Shown: positions 18,201 through 25,828, numbered from the stretch's first letter. The stretch: DNA of 64,000 nucleotides from Gammaproteobacteria bacterium (GCA_025357835.1 JANYLM010000024.1:1-64000); one strand, 5' to 3'. Notes: generated by a model not told the origin, from the sequence alone. Numbers and translations: made by a program.

Positions 18201-18408
18201 CGCCGGTCAGGCGGTGACTCAGGTGCGTTCACGCTACCAGCTGGATGCGAGCGCCACCTACCACATCAATAAGAACTTTGGAATTTTCGTGGAAGGCGCG
18301 AATCTAACCAACCAATATCTTTTGAAGTACGCTTACTACGAGAACCAGTTTCTCTCCGCGGAAGATAGCGGACGCAGGTGGAAGATCGGCGTTCGCGGCG
18401 GGTTCTGA
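15226..18408 (+). CDS. TonB-dependent receptor with N-terminal signalling (STN) domain
   Basis: A 1060-residue outer-membrane receptor; TTG start with GGGGGG upstream. Signal peptide (to about residue 32), then an STN domain (about 35-105: FDIAAQPLPNALKNFAAQAK) of the FecA/FpvA type that touches FecR. A linker leads to a TonB-box-like EEITVTG, the plug (about 170-290, GGEGEFVTVRGFGPEFNTVL and the 'QSGGVGSTINIKT' end), and a 22-strand barrel ending ...RRWKIGVRGGF with the outer-membrane C-terminal Phe. The NGRQIATPTDPSQASGRAF segment is typical of the large Xanthomonas/Caulobacter-type receptors associated with glycan or other organic substrates rather than classical siderophores. The ligand is unknown. 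It is directly behind its sigma/anti-sigma pair. Confidence 0.93.
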   Translation: MKTSNSLVRLAVLRALTCTSGLLLATPGSASADPARFDIAAQPLPNALKNFAAQAKMQLLYRYDTVSHSTASAVTGQLEKHAALEQLLRGTGLEAVYSNDNTATIRFISSGERAAPGTKAADGDRLFPSSAPPKTSSAQDANPGYIRVAQAGSDLQPAAVPNNGLEEITVTGLRQSIINSMTIKRDSLGIVDAIAPQDIGKLPDANLAESLQRITGVSIDRSGGEGEFVTVRGFGPEFNTVLLNGRQIATPTDPSQASGRAFSFDTLASELVSGVEVYKSSTAHLQSGGVGSTINIKTARPFDYSGFKFAGSADANYEENSKKASPDGSFLLSDRFADGNLGLLASGSYQHRKDRLNTVATDGWIVNPAVPAAAINGGAGVITPSNPNGNLFVPQDFGPNVNFEDRERIGGTLVLQYKASDALTITADTLYSRFTDKSDDRSYGHWFTPSNLTNVTTDAHGTVIDMTQGVGQASDFHDKSYSKKTDTIAGGLNADWKLADRITLNLDGSFSHAKEDPNGGAESQLALLGFPGQTVRFRSDGEIVPYVTGFIQPTSGTNAGVVGGTHPLFEHVMLLRGYGVDDKVYQFRADLDIKGDNPKEGLVDLRLGGYFSHDQKDTALYSNDGLTGCATCGYTIAAPASLPIGLFDAGSNFLSGVSGANRTPAQWLTFNGPALFNAITQEQGATKPGFTFAPPLRNDSLVTERVFGGYLETVFGGSLLDRPFSTVVGVRAENTQSTVSGLATPFIALTKLLTDATQYGVTTGGTATVSATNTYTDILPNLSFKWDLTDNLIGRFAASQTMTRPTLEELSPVTTLVTLRPGNFAASSGTANLSPFRSNNLDLSVEYYYGNGNYASVGAFYKTVSNFIVLNQTTGTVKNSVGTPLLDPATGLPAQFTITAPANGPSSVVTGLEAALQQAFGDTGFGAQLNGTLAHSDKKLDPTNLTNKFALTGLSNSANAVLFYDKGVFEARTALNWRDHFLQYLSPPPLNGAGQAVTQVRSRYQLDASATYHINKNFGIFVEGANLTNQYLLKYAYYENQFLSAEDSGRRWKIGVRGGF

Positions 18409-18423
18409 TCTTAAGGACTAGCG

Positions 18424-18455
18424 TTCCGGGCGCGCGGTAACCCGCGCGTCCGGAA
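18424..18455 (+). terminator. Strong hairpin between receptor and halogenase
   Basis: A 14-bp stem (TTCCGGGCGCGCGG / CCGCGCGTCCGGAA, one G-T pair) with a TAAC loop lies 15 bases after the receptor stop. It is not followed by a T run in the forward direction, so it may be a processing or partial-termination structure that lowers expression of the downstream genes relative to the receptor. Confidence 0.55.
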
Positions 18456-18557
18456 AATTCCATCGACGTCCGCGGCTTGGCGCGGTATGTTCCTATTGTT
18501 GAGCATGTTTGTTCGCCGAATTGCAGCCGGCGACTATTTCGTTGTGGAAAATAGACC

Positions 18558-20111
18558 ATGGTGAACCCGGTTCGATCGATTTGCATAGTCGGCGGCGGCA
18601 CGGCGGGATGGCTTACGGCCGGCATCATTGCGGCACGCCACGCTTCCGAATCCGGCTGCGGCCTGCAAATTACATTGGTTGAGAGCGAGACCATCGGCAT
18701 CGTCGGCGTAGGCGAGGGCACCTGGCCGACGATGCGTACAACTTTAAAGAAGATGGGCATTTCGGAAACGGACTTTTTCCGCGAGTGCAATACCTCGTTC
18801 AAGCAGGGTGCGAAGTTCGCGCGGTGGGTTACCGGTGAAGAGTCCGATTTCTACTATCATCCGCTGGTGCTGCCCCAGGGCTTTCCGAGCCTCGATCTCG
18901 CACCCTTCTGGACGAGGTACTCGGATGGCGGTGGCGATGCCCGCTCGTTCTCCGATGCAGTATGCTTTCAGGAGGCGGTTTGCGAACTGGGCCTCGCACC
19001 CAAATTGATCACCTCGCCCGAATATGCCGGGGTCGCAAACTACGCATATCATCTGGACGCCGGCCGCTTCGCCCCCTTCATTCGCGATCATTGCCTCAAA
19101 AAGCTTGGCGTACGCCACATCGTCGATGAAGTTACCGAGGTCGTCAAAAACGACGCGGGGGACATCGATTACGTGGAAACCCGCAAGTCTGGCCGGCTTC
19201 GCGGCGACCTTTTTATCGACTGTTCTGGATTCCGGTCGTTATTGCTTGGGCAAACGATGGGCGTGCCCTTCGTCGATTGCAGCGATGTTCTTTTTATCGA
19301 TCGCGCGCTGGCGATGCAGGTGCCCTATGACGACGAACAAAGCGCCATTATCCCGCATACGGTGTCGACCGCGCAGAAGCATGGCTGGATTTGGGACATC
19401 GGGCTGCAAAGCCGGCGCGGAGTAGGCTACGTCTTTTCGAGCAACCATACTACCTCGGATGCCGCCCTTGCGGAACTGCGCGCGTATGTCGGGGAAGCGC
19501 ATCGCGACTTGCAGCCCAGGGAGATAAAAATTGTATCGGGGCATCGTCAGACATTTTGGAAGGGAAATTGCGTTGCGGTTGGCCTCGCGGGGGGGTTTCT
19601 GGAGCCTCTCGAAGCGTCCGCTCTGGTGCTGATAGAACTATCTGCCGATATGATCAGCACCATGATGCCGGCAACGCGCGAGACGATGGATATTGTTGCC
19701 AAGCGCTTCAACGAAACGACTCAATATCGCTGGGATCGGATTATCGATTTTCTAAAGCTCCACTATATTCTCAGTAAACGCACGGATTCGAAATTCTGGA
19801 TCGACAATCGCCATCCCGATAGCATTCCGCAGAGTCTGAAGGAGCAGATGGAGCTTTGGCGCTATAGGGCGCCGGGCGACCAGGATTTCACCAGCAACAA
19901 TGAGATGTTTCCTGCCGCGAGCTATCAGTATGTGCTGTTTGGCATGGGCTTTAGAATGGATACACACGTGTCGCCGCTGGGTCGCGACATTGCCAGCGCC
20001 CAGCGGGCGTTCGCACAGAACGAAGCGCTTAAAGTGAAATGGACGAAAACACTCCCAAAGAATCGCGACTTGATCAACAAGATCAAACAGCTTGGGCTTC
20101 AGAAGATCTAG
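18558..20111 (+). CDS. Flavin-dependent halogenase (tryptophan-halogenase family)
   Basis: A 517-residue FADH2-dependent halogenase. The N-terminal Rossmann motif GGGTAGW is at 12-18. The GVGEGTWPTM segment precedes Lys82 in NTSFKQGAKF, the position of the catalytic lysine (Lys79 of PrnA) that guides hypohalous acid. GGFLEPLEASAL carries the conserved Glu region. The diagnostic WxWxIP motif appears as WIWDIG, so Pro is Gly; from memory this variant occurs in receptor-linked halogenases such as those of Xanthomonas and BrvH, which favour bromide and free indoles. No flavin reductase is adjacent. It starts a run with SapC and DUF6445 behind a TonB-dependent receptor. The natural substrate is unknown. 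Confidence 0.92.
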   Translation: MVNPVRSICIVGGGTAGWLTAGIIAARHASESGCGLQITLVESETIGIVGVGEGTWPTMRTTLKKMGISETDFFRECNTSFKQGAKFARWVTGEESDFYYHPLVLPQGFPSLDLAPFWTRYSDGGGDARSFSDAVCFQEAVCELGLAPKLITSPEYAGVANYAYHLDAGRFAPFIRDHCLKKLGVRHIVDEVTEVVKNDAGDIDYVETRKSGRLRGDLFIDCSGFRSLLLGQTMGVPFVDCSDVLFIDRALAMQVPYDDEQSAIIPHTVSTAQKHGWIWDIGLQSRRGVGYVFSSNHTTSDAALAELRAYVGEAHRDLQPREIKIVSGHRQTFWKGNCVAVGLAGGFLEPLEASALVLIELSADMISTMMPATRETMDIVAKRFNETTQYRWDRIIDFLKLHYILSKRTDSKFWIDNRHPDSIPQSLKEQMELWRYRAPGDQDFTSNNEMFPAASYQYVLFGMGFRMDTHVSPLGRDIASAQRAFAQNEALKVKWTKTLPKNRDLINKIKQLGLQKI

Positions 20112-20137
20112 GAATCGATATCGAAGATAGGTGAATA

Positions 20138-20881
20138 ATGCGTCTCGTCGAACTGTCGCGCAGCGAACACGCTGGATTGCGGATCCGCGATGATCTGGTT
20201 GAAGCATCTGCGGCTAGTCAACACTTGGTACCGATCGTCGTGAGCGAATTTCGCAAAGCCGCGATCCACTACCCGATCGTTTTTGCAAAAAATCCTGAAA
20301 CGGGGCGCTTCGCTCCTTATGTCTTGAACGGGTTGGGCGTCGAAGAGAATTTGTTCTGGTCAGGGACTGAGATGGACGTCGCTTATGTGCCGTTGAACGT
20401 GCGGCGGCAGCCATTCTATGTGGGAACGAACGATGCGCCGGATGCTCCCGCCACAAACGTGCTCTGCATCGACCTCGACAGCCCGTGTTTAGACGGTTCG
20501 GGCGGGAAAACGCTAGTCAATCCCGACGGGAGCGATTCTTCGTATCTCAAGGAGATACTGTCCGTTTTGGGCGAATTGGTCGCAGGAAAAGACACGACCG
20601 AGAGCTTTATTGCAACCGTGCTCGCGTTGGAGCTGCTTGCTCCCATCGTGCTCGACATAGTGCTTGATGATGGCACACCGCTGCAAATCGAAGGACTATA
20701 CGGTCTTGATGAGGAAAAATTCAGGCAGCTCGATGAAGAGCGAATCGCCACGCTGTGGAAGGCCGGCTGCCTTGACCTAATTTATAGCGTATTGATTGCC
20801 AGTGGACACATATTCAATCTCATTCGGCTGAAGAACCAGCGCATTGCCCTGAGTCGTGCGTGGCATAGTAACCCGACCTAA
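20138..20881 (+). CDS. SapC family protein
   Basis: A 247-residue soluble protein matching SapC. The N-terminal signature VPIVVSEFRKAAIHYPIVF with NPETGRFAPYVLNGL, 'ENLFW', and 'AYVPLNVRRQPFYV' are typical. SapC was named from a Campylobacter S-layer locus, but the proteobacterial members are almost always next to TonB-dependent receptors and halogenase-like genes, and their biochemical role is unknown. There is no signal peptide, so it is cytoplasmic. 26 bases separate it from the halogenase and 2 bases from the next ORF's earliest start, so the three are probably co-transcribed. A binding or recruitment role for the imported substrate is inference only. Confidence 0.88.
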   Translation: MRLVELSRSEHAGLRIRDDLVEASAASQHLVPIVVSEFRKAAIHYPIVFAKNPETGRFAPYVLNGLGVEENLFWSGTEMDVAYVPLNVRRQPFYVGTNDAPDAPATNVLCIDLDSPCLDGSGGKTLVNPDGSDSSYLKEILSVLGELVAGKDTTESFIATVLALELLAPIVLDIVLDDGTPLQIEGLYGLDEEKFRQLDEERIATLWKAGCLDLIYSVLIASGHIFNLIRLKNQRIALSRAWHSNPT

Positions 20882-20901
20882 CATTGTGCTTGGGGCTATT
20901 G

Positions 20902-21675
20902 ATGAGTGATGAATCACGCGATGCGGCGCTATTCGCATTTAACAACGATGCGGAAGTGAAGCTGGTACATGTTGGGCGGCGGGGAATTCGCGTGAGCAGG
21001 ATCGACAACGTCCTGCACGACCCCGAGGGCGTTGCCGCCCTGGGTTTCGCTCAATCCTACTCCAAGGACCCCAGCAATCTTTACCCTGGTATGCGGGCCC
21101 CCATTCCTAAGAGCTTCTCGACCGCGTTCCGTGCCTGGCTCACGCCGATCCTCCGCCGATACGGCGTGTTGGAGGGTAATCAGGCTATATATCACGATGA
21201 AAGTTTTTTCTCTGTCGTTACCACTGCGAGCACGGACCTGCTGCCAATCCAGGCTATCCCCCACTTTGATTCAGCGGACCCTAATTTGTATGCAGCAGTG
21301 ATTTATTTGTGCGATACGAGGTTTTCCGGGACGACGTTCTATAGGCATCGAAAAACCGGATATGAAGAAATAACGGCGGAAAATCACAATAATTATAATA
21401 TCTCTCTCGATAACGATTTGCGAATCCATGGGGTTCCGAAGAAAGAGTATGTCAATGGAGATAGTTTGCTGTTTGAGGCTATTTTCACGAATGAATTGAA
21501 GTTCAATAGCGCAATAGTCTATCCAAGTAGAATTCTTCACGCGGCAGATATAGATAGACAGTTCAATCCGCCGAGAGATAAGAGCGAATGGCGCCTCACT
21601 GTGACGGCATTGCTACAATCGTCTTGGGTTACAAACACCAATACAGAAGTCGCGGCGGACGACTACAAACGCTGA
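20902..21675 (+). CDS. DUF6445 protein, possible Fe(II)/2OG oxygenase fold
   Basis: A 257-residue cytoplasmic protein starting MSDESRDAALF; an upstream TTG is less likely. It belongs to DUF6445, a family linked to receptor/SapC/halogenase clusters. In it I see a candidate facial triad: His121 and Asp123 in IPHFDSADPN, distal His213 in YPSRILHAADI, and a basic Arg231 in SEWRLTV, plus SGTTFYRHRKTG between them. The order HxD...H...R and the spacing fit prolyl-hydroxylase-like Fe(II)/2-oxoglutarate oxygenases. The family identity is fairly secure; the oxygenase idea is my inference from motif spacing. The last 100 residues are notably richer in Asn, Ile and Tyr than its neighbours. Confidence 0.8.
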   Translation: MSDESRDAALFAFNNDAEVKLVHVGRRGIRVSRIDNVLHDPEGVAALGFAQSYSKDPSNLYPGMRAPIPKSFSTAFRAWLTPILRRYGVLEGNQAIYHDESFFSVVTTASTDLLPIQAIPHFDSADPNLYAAVIYLCDTRFSGTTFYRHRKTGYEEITAENHNNYNISLDNDLRIHGVPKKEYVNGDSLLFEAIFTNELKFNSAIVYPSRILHAADIDRQFNPPRDKSEWRLTVTALLQSSWVTNTNTEVAADDYKR

Positions 21676-21952
21676 CTATGCGGATGTAATCGGCACAGTA
21701 CCGCTCCTCTCCACGTGCGAGCAGTTCAGCAATTGTCGAAAAAAGTATCCTGGAGCGCTCATTCGGCTATGGTCCGTATTGACTCCCACCCGGAAGGCAC
21801 ATAGCTTCTATGGGCTCGTCCAAAGAACCTCAGAGCCTTGACGCGGTAAGAGCAGCCGAGTCTGGCTATGCTCGGTTCGGCAGGCGGGGTAGAACCAGGT
21901 CTTGGAAAACATAGAACCGAGGATTCCCTTCAATGCGTCACGACGTTTGCCC
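21676..21952. other. Gap between DUF6445 gene and permease
   Basis: 277 bases up to the chosen permease start. No hairpin with a T tract and no small gene with a ribosome binding site are visible. The permease may have its own promoter here, and its assignment to the halogenase cluster is therefore uncertain. Confidence 0.3.
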
Positions 21953-23371
21953 ATGCCACCTGCAATGATTGAAACCCGATCGATCGACTACATCCCCGAC
22001 GCTGAGCGTCACGGCGGACTCGCGAGCCAATTCACCTTGTGGTTGAGTGCAAACATGCAGATCACGGCGATCGTGACCGGTGCGCTTGCCGTCGTTCTGG
22101 GAGGCGATGTCTTCTGGTCCCTGGTGGGTCTGCTCGCGGGCCAGTTGATCGGAGGAGGGGTGATGGCCCTGCACGGCGCGCAGGGTCCGCAACTCGGGCT
22201 GCCGCAGATGATCTCCTCGCGGGTGCAATTCGGCGTCTATGGCGCCGCGATACCGATCGTCGCGGTCTGTTTGATGTACATCGGATTCTCCGCGAGCGGC
22301 TCGATTCTTGCCGGTCAGGCGCTCGCGCAACTATTACGCGTCGACTTATCGTGGGGAATCGTCGTCTTCGCGGCGTTGATCATCGTCGTGACGATGTTCG
22401 GCTATAGGGTAATCCATTGGCTCGGACGCATATCGACTGCGGTGGGGATCGCCGCCTTCGCCTACATGTTTTATAGGCTGCTGGCTCAGCACGACGTCGC
22501 TGCCCTGTTGAGGATACGGCACTTCTCGCTGAATCATTTCCTGCTCGCCATGTCGCTCTCGGCATCCTGGCAGATCGCGTTCGGGCCCTACGTTGCCGAC
22601 TACTCGCGCTATCTGCCGCGTACAATCCACGCCGGTAGCGTGTTCGCCGCCGTCGGGCTCGGTTCGATCATCGGGGCGCAGGTCGCCATGACCTTCGGTG
22701 TGCTGGCAGCTGCGCTCGCCGGTGCTGAGTTCGAGCACCATGAGGTCGCCTACATCGTCCACCTCGGCTCGACCGGTGCCGTGGCTGCTTTGCTCTTTTT
22801 CTGCATCGCCTTTGGCAAGATCATGGTGACCTCGCTCAATTCGTACGGAAGCTTCATGTCGATGGCAACCCTGGTCAGCGGCTTTCGGGGCACGGTGCGC
22901 CTCTCGCGCAGGAACCGTGTGGTCTACATCGTCGCGGCGGTGGGACTGGCCTGTGGGCTGGCCTTGGCCGGGAAGGATTCCTTCCTGAAGAGCTTCGAGG
23001 CCTTCATTCTCTTGTTGCTCGCGGTATTCACGCCCTGGAGTGCGATCAATCTGGTCGACTACTACTGCTTTACGCGATCGCGTTACGACGTACCTGCGCT
23101 CACCGATCCGAACGGGCGTTATGGGCGATGGAACATGAGGGGGATCGTGGTTTATCTCATCGGTGTCCTCGTGCAGATCCCCTTTCTCGCGACCGGCCTA
23201 TACACCGGTCCGTGCGTCGCAGCCCTCGGCGGTGCCGACATCTCTTGGATCCTCGGCCTCACCGTGCCCAGCCTTATTTACTATGTGGCTGCGCGCCGCT
23301 CCGATCGCCGGATTCCCGCCCAGCTGATCGTGCCGGAGGTAGCGGTCGCCGCCGCAGGGCGTGTGCGCTGA
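21953..23371 (+). CDS. NCS1 family purine/cytosine-type permease
   Basis: A 472-residue inner-membrane transporter with about 12 hydrophobic segments, belonging to the nucleobase:cation symporter-1 family (CodB, PucI, Mhp1 relatives). The N-terminal approach ERHGGLASQFTLWLSANMQI, the first helix pair with unwound Gly-rich stretches (IGGGVMALHGAQGPQLGLPQM) and the scaffold-helix segment SWQIAFGPYVADYSRYLP are typical. NCS1 members take up cytosine, purines, hydantoins, thiamine or pyridoxine; the substrate cannot be read from sequence. Start choice: MPPAMIETR at 21953 rather than the tracked upstream start. Upstream lies the halogenase cluster and downstream an orphan regulator. Confidence 0.88.
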   Translation: MPPAMIETRSIDYIPDAERHGGLASQFTLWLSANMQITAIVTGALAVVLGGDVFWSLVGLLAGQLIGGGVMALHGAQGPQLGLPQMISSRVQFGVYGAAIPIVAVCLMYIGFSASGSILAGQALAQLLRVDLSWGIVVFAALIIVVTMFGYRVIHWLGRISTAVGIAAFAYMFYRLLAQHDVAALLRIRHFSLNHFLLAMSLSASWQIAFGPYVADYSRYLPRTIHAGSVFAAVGLGSIIGAQVAMTFGVLAAALAGAEFEHHEVAYIVHLGSTGAVAALLFFCIAFGKIMVTSLNSYGSFMSMATLVSGFRGTVRLSRRNRVVYIVAAVGLACGLALAGKDSFLKSFEAFILLLLAVFTPWSAINLVDYYCFTRSRYDVPALTDPNGRYGRWNMRGIVVYLIGVLVQIPFLATGLYTGPCVAALGGADISWILGLTVPSLIYYVAARRSDRRIPAQLIVPEVAVAAAGRVR

Positions 23372-23402
23372 TCGAAGCGCGCGGATACGCCGCAAGGTCG
23401 TA

Positions 23403-23416
23403 GCGGCATATGCCGC
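23403..23416. promoter_or_regulatory. 14-bp perfect palindrome between permease and regulator
   Basis: GCGGCATATGCCGC is self-complementary. It lies about 140 bases upstream of the GlrR-like regulator start. It could be an operator or a short terminator-like hairpin of the permease transcript; there is no T tract. Confidence 0.35.
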
Positions 23417-23555
23417 CATGTTTTCTGCTGGTATCATGACATGCCTCGGCGCCGATGTGCAGATCTGCCGGACAATTCTACGCTCGGGTGTAAACTGAGA
23501 GTTTGATTGCGTAGGCACGCGGTGAAGTCCGCGCAACCTCATTGGAGGAACTCAG

Positions 23556-25022
23556 ATGAAGCCTAATTCGCCCACGCCGACGGCCTCGCTCGGGTTTGGC
23601 ATTACGCGCAAGCCAGAGGAATCCAAGCGCCGAGGAAGGGATGAATCGTCAACGGTCCGACAAGCCAAAATTCTGGTTGTGGACCCTGACCCGGCGTCGC
23701 GCCGCCTTCTGATGGCCCGGCTGGGCGCTGCCGATTATTCGGTTGATTCACTCGCCGACGCGCGTGCCGCATTGGATGCCTGCGTAGTGTCTCGTCCCAA
23801 TCTCGTGGTTACGGATTTGCGATTGCAGGACGCGGACGGATTGACGTTCCTGAAGGAGCTGAAAAGCCGATGGCCGCAGTTGCCGGTGATTATTCTGACC
23901 GGGCACGGCACCATCTCCGAAGCCGTGCAAGCCACCCAGTGCGGTGCGTTCGGTTACCTGGTCAAACCGGTTGGTAAGGAAGAGTTACTTGGGCAGGTGC
24001 AACGGGCGACCGCGGACTCAACCTTTGGTCAGAGCAAGGGTGACTGGCGGGCGAATATCGTCTCACGTAGCAAACTAATGGATGACAGGCTGGGAACCGC
24101 CAATCGGGCTGCGGGCACCGATGTACCCGTCTTGTTGACGGGTGAAAACGGCACCGGCAAAGAGTTGCTTGCGCGCGCCATCCATGCGGCAAGTGCGCGT
24201 CGCAAACAGCCCTTTGTCGTAGTCTCGTGTGGAAACACGGCCTACCACGAGTTGGAATTTGAGCTCTTCGGTAGCGAGCCCGCCGAATCCACCGAGGCTA
24301 ACGGGAGCGCGGACGGGGCCTTGCGGCGGGCGCATGGCGGAACCTTATTGCTCGATGAAATCGGCGATTTGCCCATACATCTGCAGGTGGCCCTCGCCAA
24401 ACTGCTGGCCAAAGCCCCTATTCCTGCGGGAAGGATATCCGCAGCGGCGCGACCTGGCGCGCGTTTGATCAGTACAGCCTCTCGTGACCTCAAGCCGCTG
24501 ATGGAAACTGGCGCGTTTCTGAGCCAGCTATACTACCAAATCAACATTCTACCAATTGAGATTCCTCCCCTGGGTCGCCGCCGTGAGGACATTCCCTTGC
24601 TGATATCGCATTTTCTGGAGCAAGCCACGGAACCCAGCGGTCAAAAGAAAATATATTCCCCGAAGGCCATTGAATTGCTGGTTACCACGGATTGGCCGGG
24701 AAACGTGCGCCAGCTCTTCGAGCTCGTGCAACAAAACGTCGCGCTGTCGCATGGCGAGGTCATCTCCAAGGAATTCGTGCAGCAGTCTTTGGGTGAAGGC
24801 GCGGCGAAAATTCCCACCTACGATGAGGCACGAGAAAAATTTTCGCGCGAATACCTGACCCAGAACCTGCAACTTACGGCGGGCAACGTGTCTCAGGCGG
24901 CGCGCCTTGCCAAGCGAAGCCGCACTGATTTCTACAAGCTGCTGGCTCGCTATCGACTGCATCCCGAGGACTTCAAGAATGCAGGTGCAACAAAACGGAA
25001 AGACATCGGCGAAGACGACTAG
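23556..25022 (+). CDS. GlrR/NtrC-like response regulator lacking the GAFTGA loop
   Basis: A 488-residue regulator; GGAGGA ribosome binding site before the ATG. Receiver domain about 38-155 with phospho-Asp87 (VVTDLRLQD) and Lys in VKPVG. AAA+ domain about 165-395: Walker A GENGTGKE (197-203), Walker [13 protein letters not shown] (261-272), arginine-finger region [11 protein letters not shown]-terminal Fis-type helix-turn-helix [20 protein letters not shown], very like GlrR (QseF), as is the '[15 protein letters not shown]' linker. The sigma-54-contacting GAFTGA loop after FELFG is replaced by [15 protein letters not shown], so it is unlikely to activate sigma-54 in the standard way. No partner kinase is adjacent. 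Confidence 0.9.
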   Translation: MKPNSPTPTASLGFGITRKPEESKRRGRDESSTVRQAKILVVDPDPASRRLLMARLGAADYSVDSLADARAALDACVVSRPNLVVTDLRLQDADGLTFLKELKSRWPQLPVIILTGHGTISEAVQATQCGAFGYLVKPVGKEELLGQVQRATADSTFGQSKGDWRANIVSRSKLMDDRLGTANRAAGTDVPVLLTGENGTGKELLARAIHAASARRKQPFVVVSCGNTAYHELEFELFGSEPAESTEANGSADGALRRAHGGTLLLDEIGDLPIHLQVALAKLLAKAPIPAGRISAAARPGARLISTASRDLKPLMETGAFLSQLYYQINILPIEIPPLGRRREDIPLLISHFLEQATEPSGQKKIYSPKAIELLVTTDWPGNVRQLFELVQQNVALSHGEVISKEFVQQSLGEGAAKIPTYDEAREKFSREYLTQNLQLTAGNVSQAARLAKRSRTDFYKLLARYRLHPEDFKNAGATKRKDIGEDD

Positions 25023-25034
25023 TATCGAGATAAT

Positions 25035-25040
25035 TATAAT
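25035..25040 (+). promoter_or_regulatory. -10-like TATAAT before the NarL-type regulator
   Basis: An AT-rich TAATTATAAT in otherwise GC-rich DNA, 54 bases upstream of the regulator ATG and just before a small leader ORF. There is no clear -35 box at the expected distance, so this is only a candidate promoter. Confidence 0.35.
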
Positions 25041-25052
25041 GAGGGCTGGACG

Positions 25053-25094
25053 ATGTCACACTCGTCGGTCGACGAATTGTTGAAGTTGTTGTAA
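25053..25094 (+). CDS. Possible 13-residue leader peptide
   Basis: ATG at 25053, 8-10 bases after GAGGG, encodes MSHSSVDELLKLL and ends with TAA, which overlaps the ATG of the next gene (TAATG). The downstream gene has no ribosome binding site of its own. Translation of the short ORF could therefore deliver ribosomes to it by termination-reinitiation. Too short for the ORF track; the evidence is arrangement only. Confidence 0.4.
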   Translation: MSHSSVDELLKLL

Positions 25095-25828
25095 TGCCGC
25101 GCATATACAAAGATCACGCAAGGCGGCTTCCGCACCGACCCTCGCGTCTGCGCGTGATCATTGCCGATGATCACACGATTCTTCGTCAGGGGCTGAGAGC
25201 AATTCTGGAGGCCGAGCCCGATTTGGAAGTAATCGGGGAAGCGAGCAACATTCACGACGCGGTCACATTGTCGCTGCGCTTGCAACCCGATGTCGTGATC
25301 ACCGATGTGTCCGTTGCTGATGGCAGTGGCATCGATTCCATCGGTCAGATGTTGCGAGAATGTGCCGGCGTACATGTGGTCATGCTCACCGGTCAGAGCA
25401 GTCGGGTATGTGAGCGGGCAGCCATTGCCGCCGGTGCGTACGCGTATATAGTCAAGGACTCCTCGGTCGAGGTTCTGCTTCGCGCAATTCGCTCCGAAAC
25501 GTCCGAATATGAGCGCTCGATCGCGGCAATCAGCAACATGCAGAATCGACGCCGTGCACTCGGGCAACCCACGGCGCCTCGAATCGCGGCGATGACGGCA
25601 CGCGAACTCCAAGTGCTCGTCGGCGTCGCCTTGGGGCATTCCAGCAGGAGAATTGCCGAGAATCTGGGACGAAGCGTCAAGACCGTCGAAAAACATCGAT
25701 TCAACATGATGCACAAGCTGGGTCTGCGCAATGCAGCGGCCGTGACTCGTTTTGCGATGGACAATGGCTTGCTGCATGCCGGTGAGCAAGAGCCGGATTT
25801 GCGCCCAAACAGCTTTCCTCTGACTTAG
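25094..25828 (+). CDS. NarL/LuxR-family response regulator
   Basis: A 244-residue regulator. Receiver domain at about 18-140 with the acidic pair in IIADDHTILRQGL, phospho-Asp in VVITDVSVADGSG and the conserved Lys in YIVKDSS. LuxR-type helix-turn-helix at about 165-225: MTARELQVLVGVALGHSSRR, IAENLGRSVKTVEKHRFNMM. These are partners of HisKA_3 kinases. None is adjacent, but the soluble kinase at 2.7 kb is of that class. The TAATG overlap with a tiny leader ORF suggests translational coupling. Its target genes may include the propeller gene downstream, which has its own strong ribosome binding site. Confidence 0.93.
   Translation: MPRIYKDHARRLPHRPSRLRVIIADDHTILRQGLRAILEAEPDLEVIGEASNIHDAVTLSLRLQPDVVITDVSVADGSGIDSIGQMLRECAGVHVVMLTGQSSRVCERAAIAAGAYAYIVKDSSVEVLLRAIRSETSEYERSIAAISNMQNRRRALGQPTAPRIAAMTARELQVLVGVALGHSSRRIAENLGRSVKTVEKHRFNMMHKLGLRNAAAVTRFAMDNGLLHAGEQEPDLRPNSFPLT

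Noticed and set aside
18424-18455. Riboswitch before the halogenase gene
   Set aside because: Only one simple hairpin is seen close to the receptor stop; no conserved riboswitch core was recognised.
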